DNA of 64,000 nucleotides, taken from contig NZ_NSDJ01000001.1 of assembly GCF_003610915.1 (NCBI RefSeq), forward strand, positions 1,736,001-1,800,000, in the 5' to 3' direction. This document shows, piece by piece, positions 13,046-21,855 of this stretch (the first letter of the stretch is position 1; each line of letters begins with the position of its first letter). The translations under genes were made by a program, and so were the position numbers. Origin of the DNA: Rahnella variigena. Lineage in GTDB: Bacteria; Pseudomonadota; Gammaproteobacteria; Enterobacterales; Enterobacteriaceae. The notes under the pieces were generated by a model. The model was not told where the DNA came from. It searched no databases and saw only the letters and a list, made by a program, of their open reading frames with translations.

Positions 13046-13954
13046 ATGAACACGCCATCCATGAACAAACCGACCCTGGCAGAACTCCGGGCCTTTATGG
13101 CTATCGCCGAACACGGGAGTTTCCGCCGCGCCGCCGATCTTCTGGGCATCACGCGATCGTCGCTCAGCCACGTTATGCGCGGGCTGGAAGATCGCCTTGG
13201 CGCACGCCTTTTGCACCGCACTACGCGCAGTGTGTCGCTGACTGAAACGGGCGAACGCTTGCTGAAACGCATCGATCCGCTGATGAGCGGGCTGGATGCC
13301 GCGCTGGAGGATGTCGCGGGTGAGCAGGGGCGACTGACCGGTGAACTGCGCATTAACGGCAGCGAAGGCGCTATCCGCCTGTTGTTGCGGAATATTGTGC
13401 CGGAGTTCATGACGCGTTATCCCGGTGTGACGCTGGATCTGGTGGCGGAAGGAAAGCTGGTGGATATTGTCGGGCAGGGTTTTGATGCGGGGATCCGGCT
13501 GGGAGAAGCGGTTCCACGGGACATGATCGCTGTGCGGCTCAGCCCCGATTTACGATTTCTGGCCGTAGCATCACCGGATTATATTGCTATGTATCCGGCC
13601 CCTGAAACGCCGGATGACCTTGCTCGTCATCAGTGTTTGCGGCAGCGTCTGCCTAGCGGCAAACGTTATCGTTGGGAATTTCAAAAACGCGCAGAGGAAG
13701 TGGCAATTGATGTGCCCGGAAATCTGACGCTGGACAATACACAACTGATGGTTGAGGCCGCAGAGGACGGCCTGGGGATTGCGTATGTTCCGGAAGATTA
13801 CGCGCGGATAGCGCTGAAAGAGGGGCGCTTAATCGCGGTGCTGGAAGACTGGTGTCCGCCTGTCCCTGGTTTGTTTCTCTATTTCTCGGGAAACCGTCAT
13901 GTCCCTGCGGCTTTGCGGGCATTGATCGAAATGGTCCGGGAGAAAAGCGGTTAA
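13046..13954 (+). CDS. LysR-family transcriptional regulator
   Basis: A 302-aa LysR-type regulator. The N-terminal winged helix-turn-helix spans residues ~8-66 (LRAFMAIAEHGSFRRAADLL, then SSLSHVMRGLEDRLGARLLHR). It is followed by an effector-binding domain with the typical DAGIRLGEAVP and NTQLMVEAAEDGLGIAYVP segments. It belongs to the large PtrR/DmlR-like group with RTTRSVSLTETGE. It probably acts on the divergent SDR gene. The effector cannot be told from sequence. Confidence 0.85.
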   Translation: MNTPSMNKPTLAELRAFMAIAEHGSFRRAADLLGITRSSLSHVMRGLEDRLGARLLHRTTRSVSLTETGERLLKRIDPLMSGLDAALEDVAGEQGRLTGELRINGSEGAIRLLLRNIVPEFMTRYPGVTLDLVAEGKLVDIVGQGFDAGIRLGEAVPRDMIAVRLSPDLRFLAVASPDYIAMYPAPETPDDLARHQCLRQRLPSGKRYRWEFQKRAEEVAIDVPGNLTLDNTQLMVEAAEDGLGIAYVPEDYARIALKEGRLIAVLEDWCPPVPGLFLYFSGNRHVPAALRALIEMVREKSG

Positions 13955-13982
13955 GCACCGCTTTCCATACCGGATATTTTCA

Positions 13983-14885
13983 TCAGTCCTGACGCAACAC
14001 CTGATGACCGTGGGCGATCAGCGCGTCAGTGACTTTACGCATCATGCGGCTTTCCGGCGCAAAACGGTGCCAGTAAAGCATACGGCGCTGGAACAGGCCG
14101 GGTGTCAGGTCGATCAGTTCGCCGCTTTCCAGTTCTTTCTCGATTTGCAGATGCGGGATCATACAGCAGGTGGTGCCCTGACGGGCCAGCTGCACAAAGG
14201 CTTCCGACGAGTTAACGATGTGGCACGGCACGCTGCCCGGCGACAAATCGAAGTTCTGTTGCAGGAACGCCTGATGCATATCGTCCAGATGGTCAAACGC
14301 CACTGCAGGCGCTTTCAGCAAAGCGGAGCGGGTGACGCCGTTCGGGAAATAGCGATCCGCAAAGGGCCTGGAACCGACAAACAAATAGTCGAGGGCACCC
14401 AGCTGATCCACAAGACAACTCGGCAGCGGCTGTGGCTGAATACTCACCGCACCGACCACTTCACCGCGACGCAGACGTTCCTGCGTGCGCGTTTCATCTT
14501 CCACCTGCAAATTCAGACGGATAGGCGAATCGACCAGTACCGATTTCAGCGCCGGTAACAGCCAGGTCGCCAGACTGTCGGCGTTCACCGCCAGTGAAAG
14601 CAGCAGCGGCGTATCGTTGCTTTCATTATTGCTGTCACTGCCCAGCCACTCTTCTTCCAGCAATTCCACCTGATGCAGTAATGCCAGTAATTTCTGACCC
14701 TGCTCGGTCGGACGAGGCGGCACGGTACGCACCAGCAAAGGCTGGCCGAACAAATTTTCCAGTTGTTTAATGCGCTGAGAGACCGCCGATTGAGTGATGC
14801 AAAGCTTCTGTGCGGCGCGCTCAAAACCGCGCTCGCGGATCACCGCGTCCAGTGCCTGCAGCGTTCTATAGTCCGGGCGTTTCAT
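13983..14885 (-). CDS. argP: LysR-type regulator ArgP (IciA)
   Basis: A 300-aa lysine/arginine-responsive regulator. From [18 protein letters not shown] to the C-terminal HQVLRQD it is nearly colinear with E. coli ArgP. The HTH spans residues ~4-60 ([19 protein letters not shown]). The ATG at 14885 is used; the frame stays open upstream but has no support there. ArgP activates argO with arginine and is blocked by lysine, so the two genes in this window form a regulator-target pair. It is divergent from rpiA, with a 227-bp intergenic region. Confidence 0.96.
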   Translation of the reverse strand: MKRPDYRTLQALDAVIRERGFERAAQKLCITQSAVSQRIKQLENLFGQPLLVRTVPPRPTEQGQKLLALLHQVELLEEEWLGSDSNNESNDTPLLLSLAVNADSLATWLLPALKSVLVDSPIRLNLQVEDETRTQERLRRGEVVGAVSIQPQPLPSCLVDQLGALDYLFVGSRPFADRYFPNGVTRSALLKAPAVAFDHLDDMHQAFLQQNFDLSPGSVPCHIVNSSEAFVQLARQGTTCCMIPHLQIEKELESGELIDLTPGLFQRRMLYWHRFAPESRMMRKVTDALIAHGHQVLRQD

Positions 14886-15112
14886 CGGAGTTCTGTCCCT
14901 TAGATTTAATTTTATCCGAACACTATGCCACAGATTGTCAGGATTTGTGGTGAGGAAAATCTTTGTGTTTGCTGCACAATTGCACTTAATAAGTGTGATC
15001 TGGCTGCGGTGATGTTTATCCATATTGGCGGGACATGCTTTATAATCACCGGCACTATTCGTTACATCGAAGCATTCACGCCACTTTCGTGTTATCAGAC
15101 AGAGAAGCCATT

Positions 15113-15775
15113 ATGACGCAGGAAGAATTGAAAAAAGCAGTCGGCTGGGCCGCACTGGATTACGTCACGCCGGGCACCATTGTCGGTGTCGGTACCGGAT
15201 CCACCGCCGCACATTTCATTGACGCACTGGGTTCCATCAAAGGCCAGATTGAAGGCGCGGTTTCCAGCTCCGACGCCTCTACCGCAAAACTGAAAAGCTT
15301 AGGCATCCACGTTTTCGACAGCAATGAAGTGGACTCGCTGGATGTGTATGTTGATGGCGCGGATGAAATCAACGGCGCAATGCAGATGATCAAAGGCGGC
15401 GGTGCAGCGCTGACCCGCGAAAAAATCATTGCGGCGATTGCCAAAAAATTCATCTGTATCGTGGATGCTTCCAAGCAGGTTGATGTGCTGGGTAAATTCC
15501 CGCTGCCGGTAGAAGTGATCCCGATGGCGCGCTCTTATGTTGCGCGTGAACTGGTGAAACTCGGCGGTCTGCCGGAGTACCGTCAGAATGTCCTGACCGA
15601 CAACGGCAACGTGATCCTCGACGTGCATAACCTGAGCATTATAGATGCCATCGCGCTGGAAAATAAGATCAACGGGATCGCCGGTGTCGTGACCGTCGGC
15701 CTGTTTGCTAACCGTGGTGCTGACGTGGCGCTGGTCGGCACTTCTGAAGGCGTTAAAACTGTTAAGCTGAAATAA
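15113..15775 (+). CDS. rpiA: Ribose-5-phosphate isomerase A
   Basis: A 220-aa cytoplasmic enzyme interconverting ribose 5-phosphate and ribulose 5-phosphate in the pentose phosphate pathway. It shows the phosphate-binding [11 protein letters not shown], the active-site VDGADEIN with its two Asp, and [12 protein letters not shown] with the catalytic Lys/Glu neighbourhood. ATG at 15113 gives the E. coli-like N-terminus [15 protein letters not shown]. Its position between argP and serA is conserved. Confidence 0.97.
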   Translation: MTQEELKKAVGWAALDYVTPGTIVGVGTGSTAAHFIDALGSIKGQIEGAVSSSDASTAKLKSLGIHVFDSNEVDSLDVYVDGADEINGAMQMIKGGGAALTREKIIAAIAKKFICIVDASKQVDVLGKFPLPVEVIPMARSYVARELVKLGGLPEYRQNVLTDNGNVILDVHNLSIIDAIALENKINGIAGVVTVGLFANRGADVALVGTSEGVKTVKLK

Positions 15776-16113
15776 TCCAGCGATAAGCAGAAGATCTGGC
15801 TGCTCAGATAAAAGCAGCCAGACACACTCCTGTCATAACACAATGTTATGAAGATGATAATTTTCTGGCTGAATCATCTTTTCTTCAAAAGCCTTAATTT
15901 GGTGACTTATGTCACATTCCTGAAATTCTCCTCCTGAACGTCTGGCTCCATAAAATCTAACCAGCATGAAATGCTGAAAACCCTCTGGCGAGGTGAGCCT
16001 TCTGCTGCCTGTCAGGCAATCGTTTGTATTGATGATGGCGGATTTTTTGTTATGTTGACTGTGAGCAGTCACCTAGCAGTTCGATTTCAGCCAGAAAAAT
16101 ATAGGGTCGGGAA
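15776..16113. other. rpiA-serA intergenic region
   Basis: 338 bp without a convincing gene. It holds an inverted repeat TCTGGCTGC/GCAGCCAGA (15795-15803, 15814-15822), a likely rpiA 3' hairpin without a T tract. The AT-rich stretch behind it should contain the serA promoter. In E. coli serA is Lrp-controlled, but I could not mark individual Lrp sites. Confidence 0.5.
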
Positions 16114-17352
16114 ATGGCAAAAGTATCACTTGAGAAAGACAAGATTAAATTTTTGTTAGTGGAAGGCGTCCACCAAAGTGCGGTTGATACACTCCGTGCC
16201 GCGGGCTACACCAATATTGAATTTCACAAAGGTGCTTTAGATACGGAGTCGCTGAAAGAATCGATCCGTGATGCGCACTTTGTTGGACTCCGATCGCGTA
16301 CTCAGCTGACTGAAGAAGTGTTCCAGGCAGCCGAAAAACTGGTGGCTGTTGGGTGTTTCTGTATCGGGACTAATCAGGTGGATCTGAAAGCGGCGACCCG
16401 TCGCGGTATTCCGGTCTTCAACGCACCGTTCTCCAATACCCGTTCGGTTGCCGAAATGGTGCTGGGCGAAATGCTGCTGATGATGCGTGGCATTCCTGAA
16501 GCTAACGCCAAGGCGCACCGCGGTATCTGGAACAAACTGGCTGTCGGCTCGTTTGAAGCGCGCGGTAAACGTCTGGGTATCATCGGTTACGGCCACATTG
16601 GTACGCAGCTGGGGATTCTGGCGGAAAGCCTGGGGATGCGCGTCTTCTATTATGACATTGAAAGCAAGCTGCCTTTGGGCAACGCGCAGCCGATTGCCAC
16701 ACTGGAAGAATTGCTCAATACCAGCGACGTCGTCACGCTGCATGTGCCGGAAACAGCCGGAACCAAAGACATGATTTCTGAAGTGCAGCTGGCGCAGATG
16801 AAGCCGGGCGCACTGCTGATCAACGCCTCACGCGGTACGGTCATCGACATCCCTGCGCTGTGCAATGCGCTGCGTAACAAACATCTTTCCGGTGCGGCTA
16901 TCGACGTCTTCCCGGAAGAACCGGCGACTAACAGCGACCCGTTCAATTCTCCGCTGTGTGAATTCGACAACGTATTGCTGACGCCGCACATCGGCGGTTC
17001 GACGATGGAAGCGCAGGAAGGTATTGGTCTGGAAGTCGCAGGCAAACTGGCGAAGTACTCTGACAATGGTTCAACACTGTCAGCGGTTAACTTCCCTGAA
17101 GCTTCTCTGCCGGCACACACCGAGAAAGCCAGCCGTCTGCTGCATATCCACGAAAATCGTCCGGGTGTGCTGACCAGCATCAACCAGATTTTTGCGGAAC
17201 AGGGTATCAACATTGCTGCGCAGTACCTGCAAACCAGCCCTGAAATCGGTTATGTGGTGATTGATGCAGAAACGGATATCAACACGCTGACCACTGCGCT
17301 GCAACTGATGAAGGCCATTCCGGGCACTATCCGCGCACGTTTGCTGTACTGA
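16114..17352 (+). CDS. serA: D-3-phosphoglycerate dehydrogenase
   Basis: The first committed step of serine synthesis, oxidising 3-phosphoglycerate to 3-phosphohydroxypyruvate. The 412 aa match the E. coli short-type enzyme. Visible are the NAD-binding GIIGYGHIGTQLG (~residues 155-167), the catalytic Arg in NASRGTVID, the catalytic His in LTPHIGGSTMEAQEGIG, and a C-terminal ACT domain (HENRPGVLTSINQIF). The ACT domain provides serine feedback inhibition. An intrinsic terminator follows. Confidence 0.98.
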   Translation: MAKVSLEKDKIKFLLVEGVHQSAVDTLRAAGYTNIEFHKGALDTESLKESIRDAHFVGLRSRTQLTEEVFQAAEKLVAVGCFCIGTNQVDLKAATRRGIPVFNAPFSNTRSVAEMVLGEMLLMMRGIPEANAKAHRGIWNKLAVGSFEARGKRLGIIGYGHIGTQLGILAESLGMRVFYYDIESKLPLGNAQPIATLEELLNTSDVVTLHVPETAGTKDMISEVQLAQMKPGALLINASRGTVIDIPALCNALRNKHLSGAAIDVFPEEPATNSDPFNSPLCEFDNVLLTPHIGGSTMEAQEGIGLEVAGKLAKYSDNGSTLSAVNFPEASLPAHTEKASRLLHIHENRPGVLTSINQIFAEQGINIAAQYLQTSPEIGYVVIDAETDINTLTTALQLMKAIPGTIRARLLY

Positions 17353-17374
17353 TTACATCAGTCGTAAATATCAA

Positions 17375-17397
17375 AGCCGCCGCAAGGCGGTTTTTTG
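17375..17397 (+). terminator. Terminator after serA
   Basis: AGCCGCC-GCAA-GGCGG stem followed by TTTTTT. Confidence 0.92.
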
Positions 17398-17473
17398 CTT
17401 TCTGGTTTCAAAGAAAGAAGAAGGGATATCGGGAAAGTGAAGAATGTCGGGAGGGGATCTTACCGGGATGACT

Positions 17474-17526
17474 AAGCATTCAGGAGTAAAAGCGTTCAGA
17501 ATTAAAAAGCATTCAGAAGTAAAAGG
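17474..17526. repeat. Three short imperfect tandem repeats
   Basis: The unit AGCATTCAGRAGTAAAA occurs three times with small changes, starting near 17474, 17490 and 17507. The last copies overlap the ydgU 3' end. No function is evident. Confidence 0.6.
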
Positions 17527-17596
17527 AGAGGGCGACCAGACCACAAAGGATCAATGATGACAGGGTGATTTCAAACTGGTAGCGGCGCAGTGTCAT
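17513..17596 (-). CDS. ydgU: Small membrane protein YdgU
   Basis: A 27-codon gene downstream of asr on the same strand. The ATG is at 17596-17594, preceded by GAGGT at eight bases; TGA is at 17515-17513. The product starts MTLRRYQFE, then has one hydrophobic helix (ITLSSLILCGLVALSFYF) running to the end. E. coli has a 27-aa single-helix protein, YdgU, directly downstream of asr with a very similar RYRFE...LILCALI pattern; the match and position make this its homologue. Function is unknown. It lies beyond the asr terminator, so expression would need read-through or its own promoter. Three imperfect repeats of about 17 bp (17474-17526) overlap its 3' end. Confidence 0.78.
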   Translation of the reverse strand: MTLRRYQFEITLSSLILCGLVALSFYF

Positions 17597-17623
17597 CTGT
17601 CAGTACCTCAGAATAAAAACCGG

Positions 17624-17652
17624 AGAAAAAAACACCCGGCGAACCGGGTGTT
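17624..17652 (-). terminator. Terminator after asr
   Basis: On the minus strand AACACCCGG-TTCG-CCGGGTGTT is followed by a run of T (17624-17630). It separates asr from ydgU. Confidence 0.88.
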
Positions 17653-17711
17653 AAATTAACAGTCTTGATAAGAGTGAGCAGAAATACTCACGAAGACTTC
17701 TTCGTTACTTC

Positions 17712-18185
17712 TTATGCTGCTGGCGTTGCTTTTGCAGCCGGAGCAGCTTTCTTAGCATGTTTCACGTGTTTTTTAGCAGCCTGGGCTTTCTGAGCTACCG
17801 GAGCAGCTTTCTTGGCATGTTTTACGTGTTTTTTAGCAGCCTGGGCTTTCTGAGCTACCGGAGCAGCTTTCTTGGCATGTTTTACTTGTTTTTTAGCAGC
17901 CTGGGCTTTCTGAGCTACCGGGGCAGCTTTCTTAGCATGTTTCACGTGTTTTTTGGCAGCCTGAGCTTTTTGAGCTACTGGCGCTTTCTTAGCTGCTTTT
18001 TTGTGTTTCTTGGCAGCCTGAGCTTTCTGCACAGGTTTTTTATGTGCTTTATGCTTAGTCGCATGAGCCGGAGCAGCGGTAGTTGCTGTTGCAGCGGGTG
18101 CTGGAGTTGCAGTGGTTTCAGCAGCGAAAGCAACTGAAGACAGGCCCATTGCAGCGGCTACAACCAGAGCTAATACTTTTTTCAT
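17712..18185 (-). CDS. asr: Acid-shock protein Asr, repeat-expanded
   Basis: A 157-aa secreted, very basic protein. The signal peptide [20 protein letters not shown] is that of E. coli Asr, followed by a Thr/Pro/Ala stretch ([15 protein letters not shown]) and Lys/Ala/His-rich repeats. Four tandem ~20-residue units ([20 protein letters not shown] type) make it longer than the ~100-aa E. coli protein. Asr is induced by low pH and is thought to buffer or protect the periplasm; it is also intrinsically disordered. ATG at 18185 follows TAAGGAAT. A strong terminator and ydgU follow; a candidate RstA box lies upstream. Confidence 0.92.
   Translation of the reverse strand: MKKVLALVVAAAMGLSSVAFAAETTATPAPAATATTAAPAHATKHKAHKKPVQKAQAAKKHKKAAKKAPVAQKAQAAKKHVKHAKKAAPVAQKAQAAKKQVKHAKKAAPVAQKAQAAKKHVKHAKKAAPVAQKAQAAKKHVKHAKKAAPAAKATPAA
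17741..17980. repeat. Four 60-bp tandem repeats inside asr
   Basis: The period is exactly 60 bp (20 codons). Copies at 17741, 17801, 17861 and 17921 are almost identical in the core TTTTTTAGCAGCCTGGGCTT and differ at a few positions. The near identity points to recent duplication or recombination and keeps the reading frame. Confidence 0.93.
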
Positions 18186-18293
18186 GTGTAATTCCTTAAG
18201 AATTTTTGGTTTATGTGTCCACCCCACTGCGGGGCCGGTGAGAGAATAATAGGCGTGACGAACAGCGCTGTCCGTGAGTGATTGGTATCGGCG

Positions 18294-18307
18294 TGTAACG
18301 GTATGTA
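18294..18307 (-). promoter_or_regulatory. Candidate RstA box upstream of asr
   Basis: Minus-strand TACATACCGTTACA fits the RstA consensus TACATNTNGTTACA with one mismatch. It lies 109 bp upstream of the asr ATG. A TATTAT -10-like element is visible between them on the minus strand (near 18246-18251). In E. coli asr is activated by RstBA. Confidence 0.6.
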
Positions 18308-18458
18308 TAAATAAAGAGATGTGTTTTATTTCAGAGGGTTAGAGTTAGTCCGATGTGTGGTCTGGCGTAAAGATACTCTGGTTAGTTACAACATACTTAA
18401 AGGTTGCTCACAGCTTATGGCGTATCTGCACTTTACAGCGATGTTTTATTGTCTGGCA

Positions 18459-19055
18459 TTACCATGTCCATATTTTACCTGGCGTAATCACTTCAGGTAA
18501 CGGCACATCCCAGTGTTCTGTCGGCAACGCATCGACATGCTGGCAATCGTGCGCCAGACCTATCGGATACGGCCCGCCTTCCTGCCAGTTTTCCAGAGTA
18601 CGGTCATAAAAGCCGCCGCCCATCCCTAAACGTTGCCCGGTGCTGTCGAAGGCGACCAGTGGCGTCAGGATGATATTCAGCTGTAATAAAGGAATGACCT
18701 GGGTGACGTCCAGCTGCGGCTCAAGGATTTTGAGGCGATTGCGGACCAGCGGTGTTTCGGGCGTATAACGCAGAAAAAGCAGATTACCCGCAGAGAAAGG
18801 GTGAAGGACCGGCAGGCAAAGTTGCTTACCTTCGCGCCATAAGCGGTCGATCAGGGGGGCTGTATCCAGCTCGCCATCAAAAGACAGAAAGACGGAAATG
18901 GTTTTTGCGGATTGAATCTCAGGATGCGTGGCGACACGCTCTGCGGCCTGATGGGCAAAATGCGTTTGCTGCTCAGCGGTCAGAGAGTTTCTGCGTTGGC
19001 GAATTTCAGTACGGATAATTTGTCGGGCTGAAGAGAACTGAGGAGTGTAGGACAT
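18459..19055 (-). CDS. ygfA: 5-formyltetrahydrofolate cyclo-ligase
   Basis: A 198-aa ATP-dependent enzyme converting 5-formyl-THF to 5,10-methenyl-THF. The family end signature GMGGGFYDRTL lies at residues ~140-150; the Arg/Lys-rich N-terminus (RQIIRTEIRQRRNSL) contacts ATP. Start at 19055 gives MSYTPQF; the frame stays open upstream into the 6S RNA gene and is not protein there. It is co-transcribed with ssrS in E. coli, and the same zapA-ssrS-ygfA layout is seen here. The 273 bp towards asr holds only the asr promoter region. Confidence 0.93.
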   Translation of the reverse strand: MSYTPQFSSARQIIRTEIRQRRNSLTAEQQTHFAHQAAERVATHPEIQSAKTISVFLSFDGELDTAPLIDRLWREGKQLCLPVLHPFSAGNLLFLRYTPETPLVRNRLKILEPQLDVTQVIPLLQLNIILTPLVAFDSTGQRLGMGGGFYDRTLENWQEGGPYPIGLAHDCQHVDALPTEHWDVPLPEVITPGKIWTW

Positions 19056-19094
19056 AGATACAAACACCAGAAAGGGATGTACCGAAAAGAAAGG

Positions 19095-19278
19095 GGAATC
19101 TCCGAGATGCCGTCGCAGGCTGTAACCCTTGAACCCATGGTTCAAGGTGAACGTGCTGTCGCAGTCTTTAGGCTTCTCGGACGGACCGAGCATGCGCACC
19201 GATTACGGATCATCACATTCTGTTGGTACTAATTATCGGCTCAGGGGACGGGCCCGCTGGCGAACATCTCAGAGAAAT
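19095..19278 (-). ncRNA. ssrS: 6S RNA
   Basis: About 184 nt on the minus strand. The 5' end ATTTCTCTGAGATGTTCGC (from 19278), the central CATGCTCGGTCCGTCCGAG and the 3' end GGCATCTCGGAGATTCC (to 19095) match the E. coli 6S RNA closely, including the closing stem formed by the two ends. 6S RNA folds like an open promoter bubble and binds sigma-70 RNA polymerase in stationary phase. It lies between zapA and ygfA, as in other enterics. Confidence 0.97.
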
Positions 19279-19325
19279 TTTTTACCGTTTCTGACGACCT
19301 GTGACCAGTCAGTCAGCAACGCGTG

Positions 19326-19655
19326 TTATTCGAAAGGCGCCCCTTCACGTTCAGAGATCCGGCCTTGTTCGAGCAAAGCTTGCTCGATGGTTTGTTGCAG
19401 CATCCGAATGCGTTGTTCCATATTGGATGCATAGTCGCGCGTTTTCAACCTTTCCTGAGCAAGTTCGTGACATACGTTTAATGCCGCGATGAAAACCAGT
19501 TGCTCTGTATTGGTGACTCTAGTGCGAACTTTCAGATCTTGCAACCGCTGATTAAGATCATCAGCTGCCAGATTCAGTGCTTCCTGTTGTTCTGGCGGAC
19601 AATTCACTCGTAAAGAGCGACCAAAAATTTGAATATCTACCGGTTGTGCAGACAT
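19326..19655 (-). CDS. zapA: Cell division protein ZapA
   Basis: A 109-aa cytoplasmic Z-ring protein that cross-links FtsZ filaments. The globular N-terminal domain ([20 protein letters not shown]) is followed by a long C-terminal coiled coil (residues ~45-100). Length and sequence match E. coli ZapA. It is divergent from ygfB; the 253-bp space between them holds both promoters. Confidence 0.96.
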   Translation of the reverse strand: MSAQPVDIQIFGRSLRVNCPPEQQEALNLAADDLNQRLQDLKVRTRVTNTEQLVFIAALNVCHELAQERLKTRDYASNMEQRIRMLQQTIEQALLEQGRISEREGAPFE

Positions 19656-19908
19656 GCCACCTTCCTGCTGATTTATTCGTCCGCCCCAACGTGACCACTA
19701 CGACCTGGCGCAGGATGTTGGAAGCGGGCGCCACTATAACTATCTCAATACCAGGTTACAACCCCATGACCGGCTGACTGCTGCCCGATTGTTCAGGGCG
19801 TGCCATTCATGCCTTATACCACGCCATAGCGGGCTGCTAATCTGGTACTACGACAGACCTTGGTGGTAGCATAACACGAACTTAACCGACCAACGATGGC
19901 GAATGCGC

Positions 19909-20481
19909 ATGTCTATTGAGAATACTTACCCTACTTACGATTCGTTGGATCAAAACCTGAAACAACAATCGGTTGCTTTAACCGCAGCAGAAATGCACGG
20001 TTTGATCAGTGGCTTGCTGTGCGGTGGCAATCGCGACGGCAGCTGGCTGACGATGGTGCATGACCTGACAAACGAAGGCATGGCCTTCCCGCACACGCTG
20101 GCAGATTTGCTGCAACAACTGCGCAAAGTGACGTCAGATACCCTCGAAGATGACAGCTTTGAATTTAAAATGCTGATGCCTGACGATGACAAACACGTCT
20201 TTGAGCGTGCCGATGCGCTGGCCGGATGGGTGAACCATTTCCTGCTCGGTCTGGGCATGATGCAGCCTAAACTTGCTAAAGTGAAAGGCGAAGTCGGTGA
20301 AGCTATCGATGATTTGCGTAGCATCGCGCAACTCGGTTACGACGAAGATGAAGATCAGGAACAACTGGCGCAATCTTTAGAGGAAGTTGTCGAATACGTT
20401 CGCGTCGCGGCGATTCTTTGCTTTGGTGAATTTGGTCACAGCCGCCCGACGGCTGCGGAAAACCACCGTACATTGCATTAG
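19909..20481 (+). CDS. ygfB: UPF0149 family protein YgfB
   Basis: A 190-aa all-helical cytoplasmic protein of the YecA/YgfB family. The block [14 protein letters not shown] and the acidic [12 protein letters not shown] are characteristic. In Pseudomonas aeruginosa a homologue affects ampDh3 expression and beta-lactam resistance; no function is settled in enterics. ATG at 19909 is chosen to match homologues; another ATG lies two codons upstream. It heads the ygfB-pepP-ubiH-ubiI order. Confidence 0.9.
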   Translation: MSIENTYPTYDSLDQNLKQQSVALTAAEMHGLISGLLCGGNRDGSWLTMVHDLTNEGMAFPHTLADLLQQLRKVTSDTLEDDSFEFKMLMPDDDKHVFERADALAGWVNHFLLGLGMMQPKLAKVKGEVGEAIDDLRSIAQLGYDEDEDQEQLAQSLEEVVEYVRVAAILCFGEFGHSRPTAAENHRTLH

Positions 20482-20537
20482 TGGTTGATGGCATTAACCG
20501 AACATTGCACACATTAAAACGATTTCAGGAGAAGGTG

Positions 20538-21854
20538 ATGACTCAGCAAGAGTTTGAGAATCGTCGTCAGGCGCTGTTAGCGAAGATGGCACCGGGAAGC
20601 GCTGCGATAATTTTTTCTGCGCCGGAAGCAACACGCAGTGCCGACAGTGAATACCCGTATCGTCAGAGCAGTGATTTCTGGTACTTCACCGGTTTCAATG
20701 AACCGGAAGCGGTGCTTATCCTGGTGAAAAGTGATGAAAATCATAACCACAGCGTACTGTTTAACCGTGTGCGTGATCTCACCGCTGAAATCTGGTTTGG
20801 CCGTCGTTTAGGTCAGGATGCCGCGCCCGCCAAACTTGGCGTGACCAAAGCGCTGCCTTTTGACGACATCAACGACCAGTTGCATCTGCTGCTCAACGGC
20901 CTTGATGTGGTGTATCACGCGCAAGGCGATTACGCCTATGCCGATGAAATCGTAAACCGTGCCATGGAAAAACTGCGCAAAGGCTTCCGCCAGAATTTCT
21001 CTGCTCCTGCGACTGTCATTGACTGGCGTCCGTGGGTGCACGACATGCGCCTGTTCAAATCACCGGAAGAAATCGCCATCATGCGCCGCGCCGGACACAT
21101 TACCGCGCTGGCGCATACCCGTGCGATGGAAAAATGCCGTCCGGGCATGTTTGAATATCAGCTTGAAGGCGAAATTCATCACGAATTTAACCGTCACGGC
21201 GCGCGTTATCCGTCCTACAACACCATCGTGGGTGGCGGCGAAAACGGCTGCATTCTGCATTACACCGAAAATGAATGCGAACTGCGTGACGGCGATTTAG
21301 TGCTGATCGACGCCGGTTGTGAATATCAGGGCTATGCCGGTGATATTACCCGTACGTTCCCGGTGAACGGCAAATTCAGCAAAGCGCAGCGCGAAATCTA
21401 CGACATCGTGCTGGCGTCAGAATACAAAGCGCTGGAAGTCTTCGGCCCGGGCAGCAGCATTCAGGCCGCAACCGAAGCCGCAGTGCGCGTGATGATTGAA
21501 GGCCTGATCAAACTCGGCGTGATGAAGGGCGACGTTGAAACCCTTTACGCTGAGCAGGCGCACAAACAGTTCTTCATGCACGGTTTATCGCACTGGCTTG
21601 GGCTGGACGTTCATGACGTGGGTCATTACGGCTCGGCAGATCGCAGCCGTACGCTGGAACCTGGCATGGTACTGACCGTTGAACCGGGCCTGTATATCGC
21701 GCCGGACGCGGACGTACCCGAAGCTTACCGTGGCATCGGTATCCGTATCGAAGACGACATTCTGATCACCGCCACCGGCATTGAAATTCTGACCGGCGAT
21801 GTGGTGAAAGAAGCCGATGAAATTGAAGCATTAATGGCGGCGGCACAGAAATAA
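20538..21854 (+). CDS. pepP: Xaa-Pro aminopeptidase P
   Basis: A 438-aa Mn-dependent aminopeptidase that removes N-terminal residues preceding proline. The pita-bread fold's five metal ligands are visible in LIDAGCEYQGYAGDITRTF (two Asp), GLSHWLGLDVHD (His), VEPGLYI (Glu) and GIRIEDD (Glu). ATG at 20538 has GGAGAAGGTG just upstream. Its stop codon is one base away from the ubiH start, so translation is probably coupled. Confidence 0.96.
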   Translation: MTQQEFENRRQALLAKMAPGSAAIIFSAPEATRSADSEYPYRQSSDFWYFTGFNEPEAVLILVKSDENHNHSVLFNRVRDLTAEIWFGRRLGQDAAPAKLGVTKALPFDDINDQLHLLLNGLDVVYHAQGDYAYADEIVNRAMEKLRKGFRQNFSAPATVIDWRPWVHDMRLFKSPEEIAIMRRAGHITALAHTRAMEKCRPGMFEYQLEGEIHHEFNRHGARYPSYNTIVGGGENGCILHYTENECELRDGDLVLIDAGCEYQGYAGDITRTFPVNGKFSKAQREIYDIVLASEYKALEVFGPGSSIQAATEAAVRVMIEGLIKLGVMKGDVETLYAEQAHKQFFMHGLSHWLGLDVHDVGHYGSADRSRTLEPGMVLTVEPGLYIAPDADVPEAYRGIGIRIEDDILITATGIEILTGDVVKEADEIEALMAAAQK

Positions 21855-21855
21855 T

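Noticed and set aside
17757..18137. Plus-strand frame with Phe/Leu/Ser repeats over asr
   Set aside because: It is the antisense of the asr tandem repeat; its apparent repetitive membrane protein is an artefact of the Lys/Ala codons opposite.
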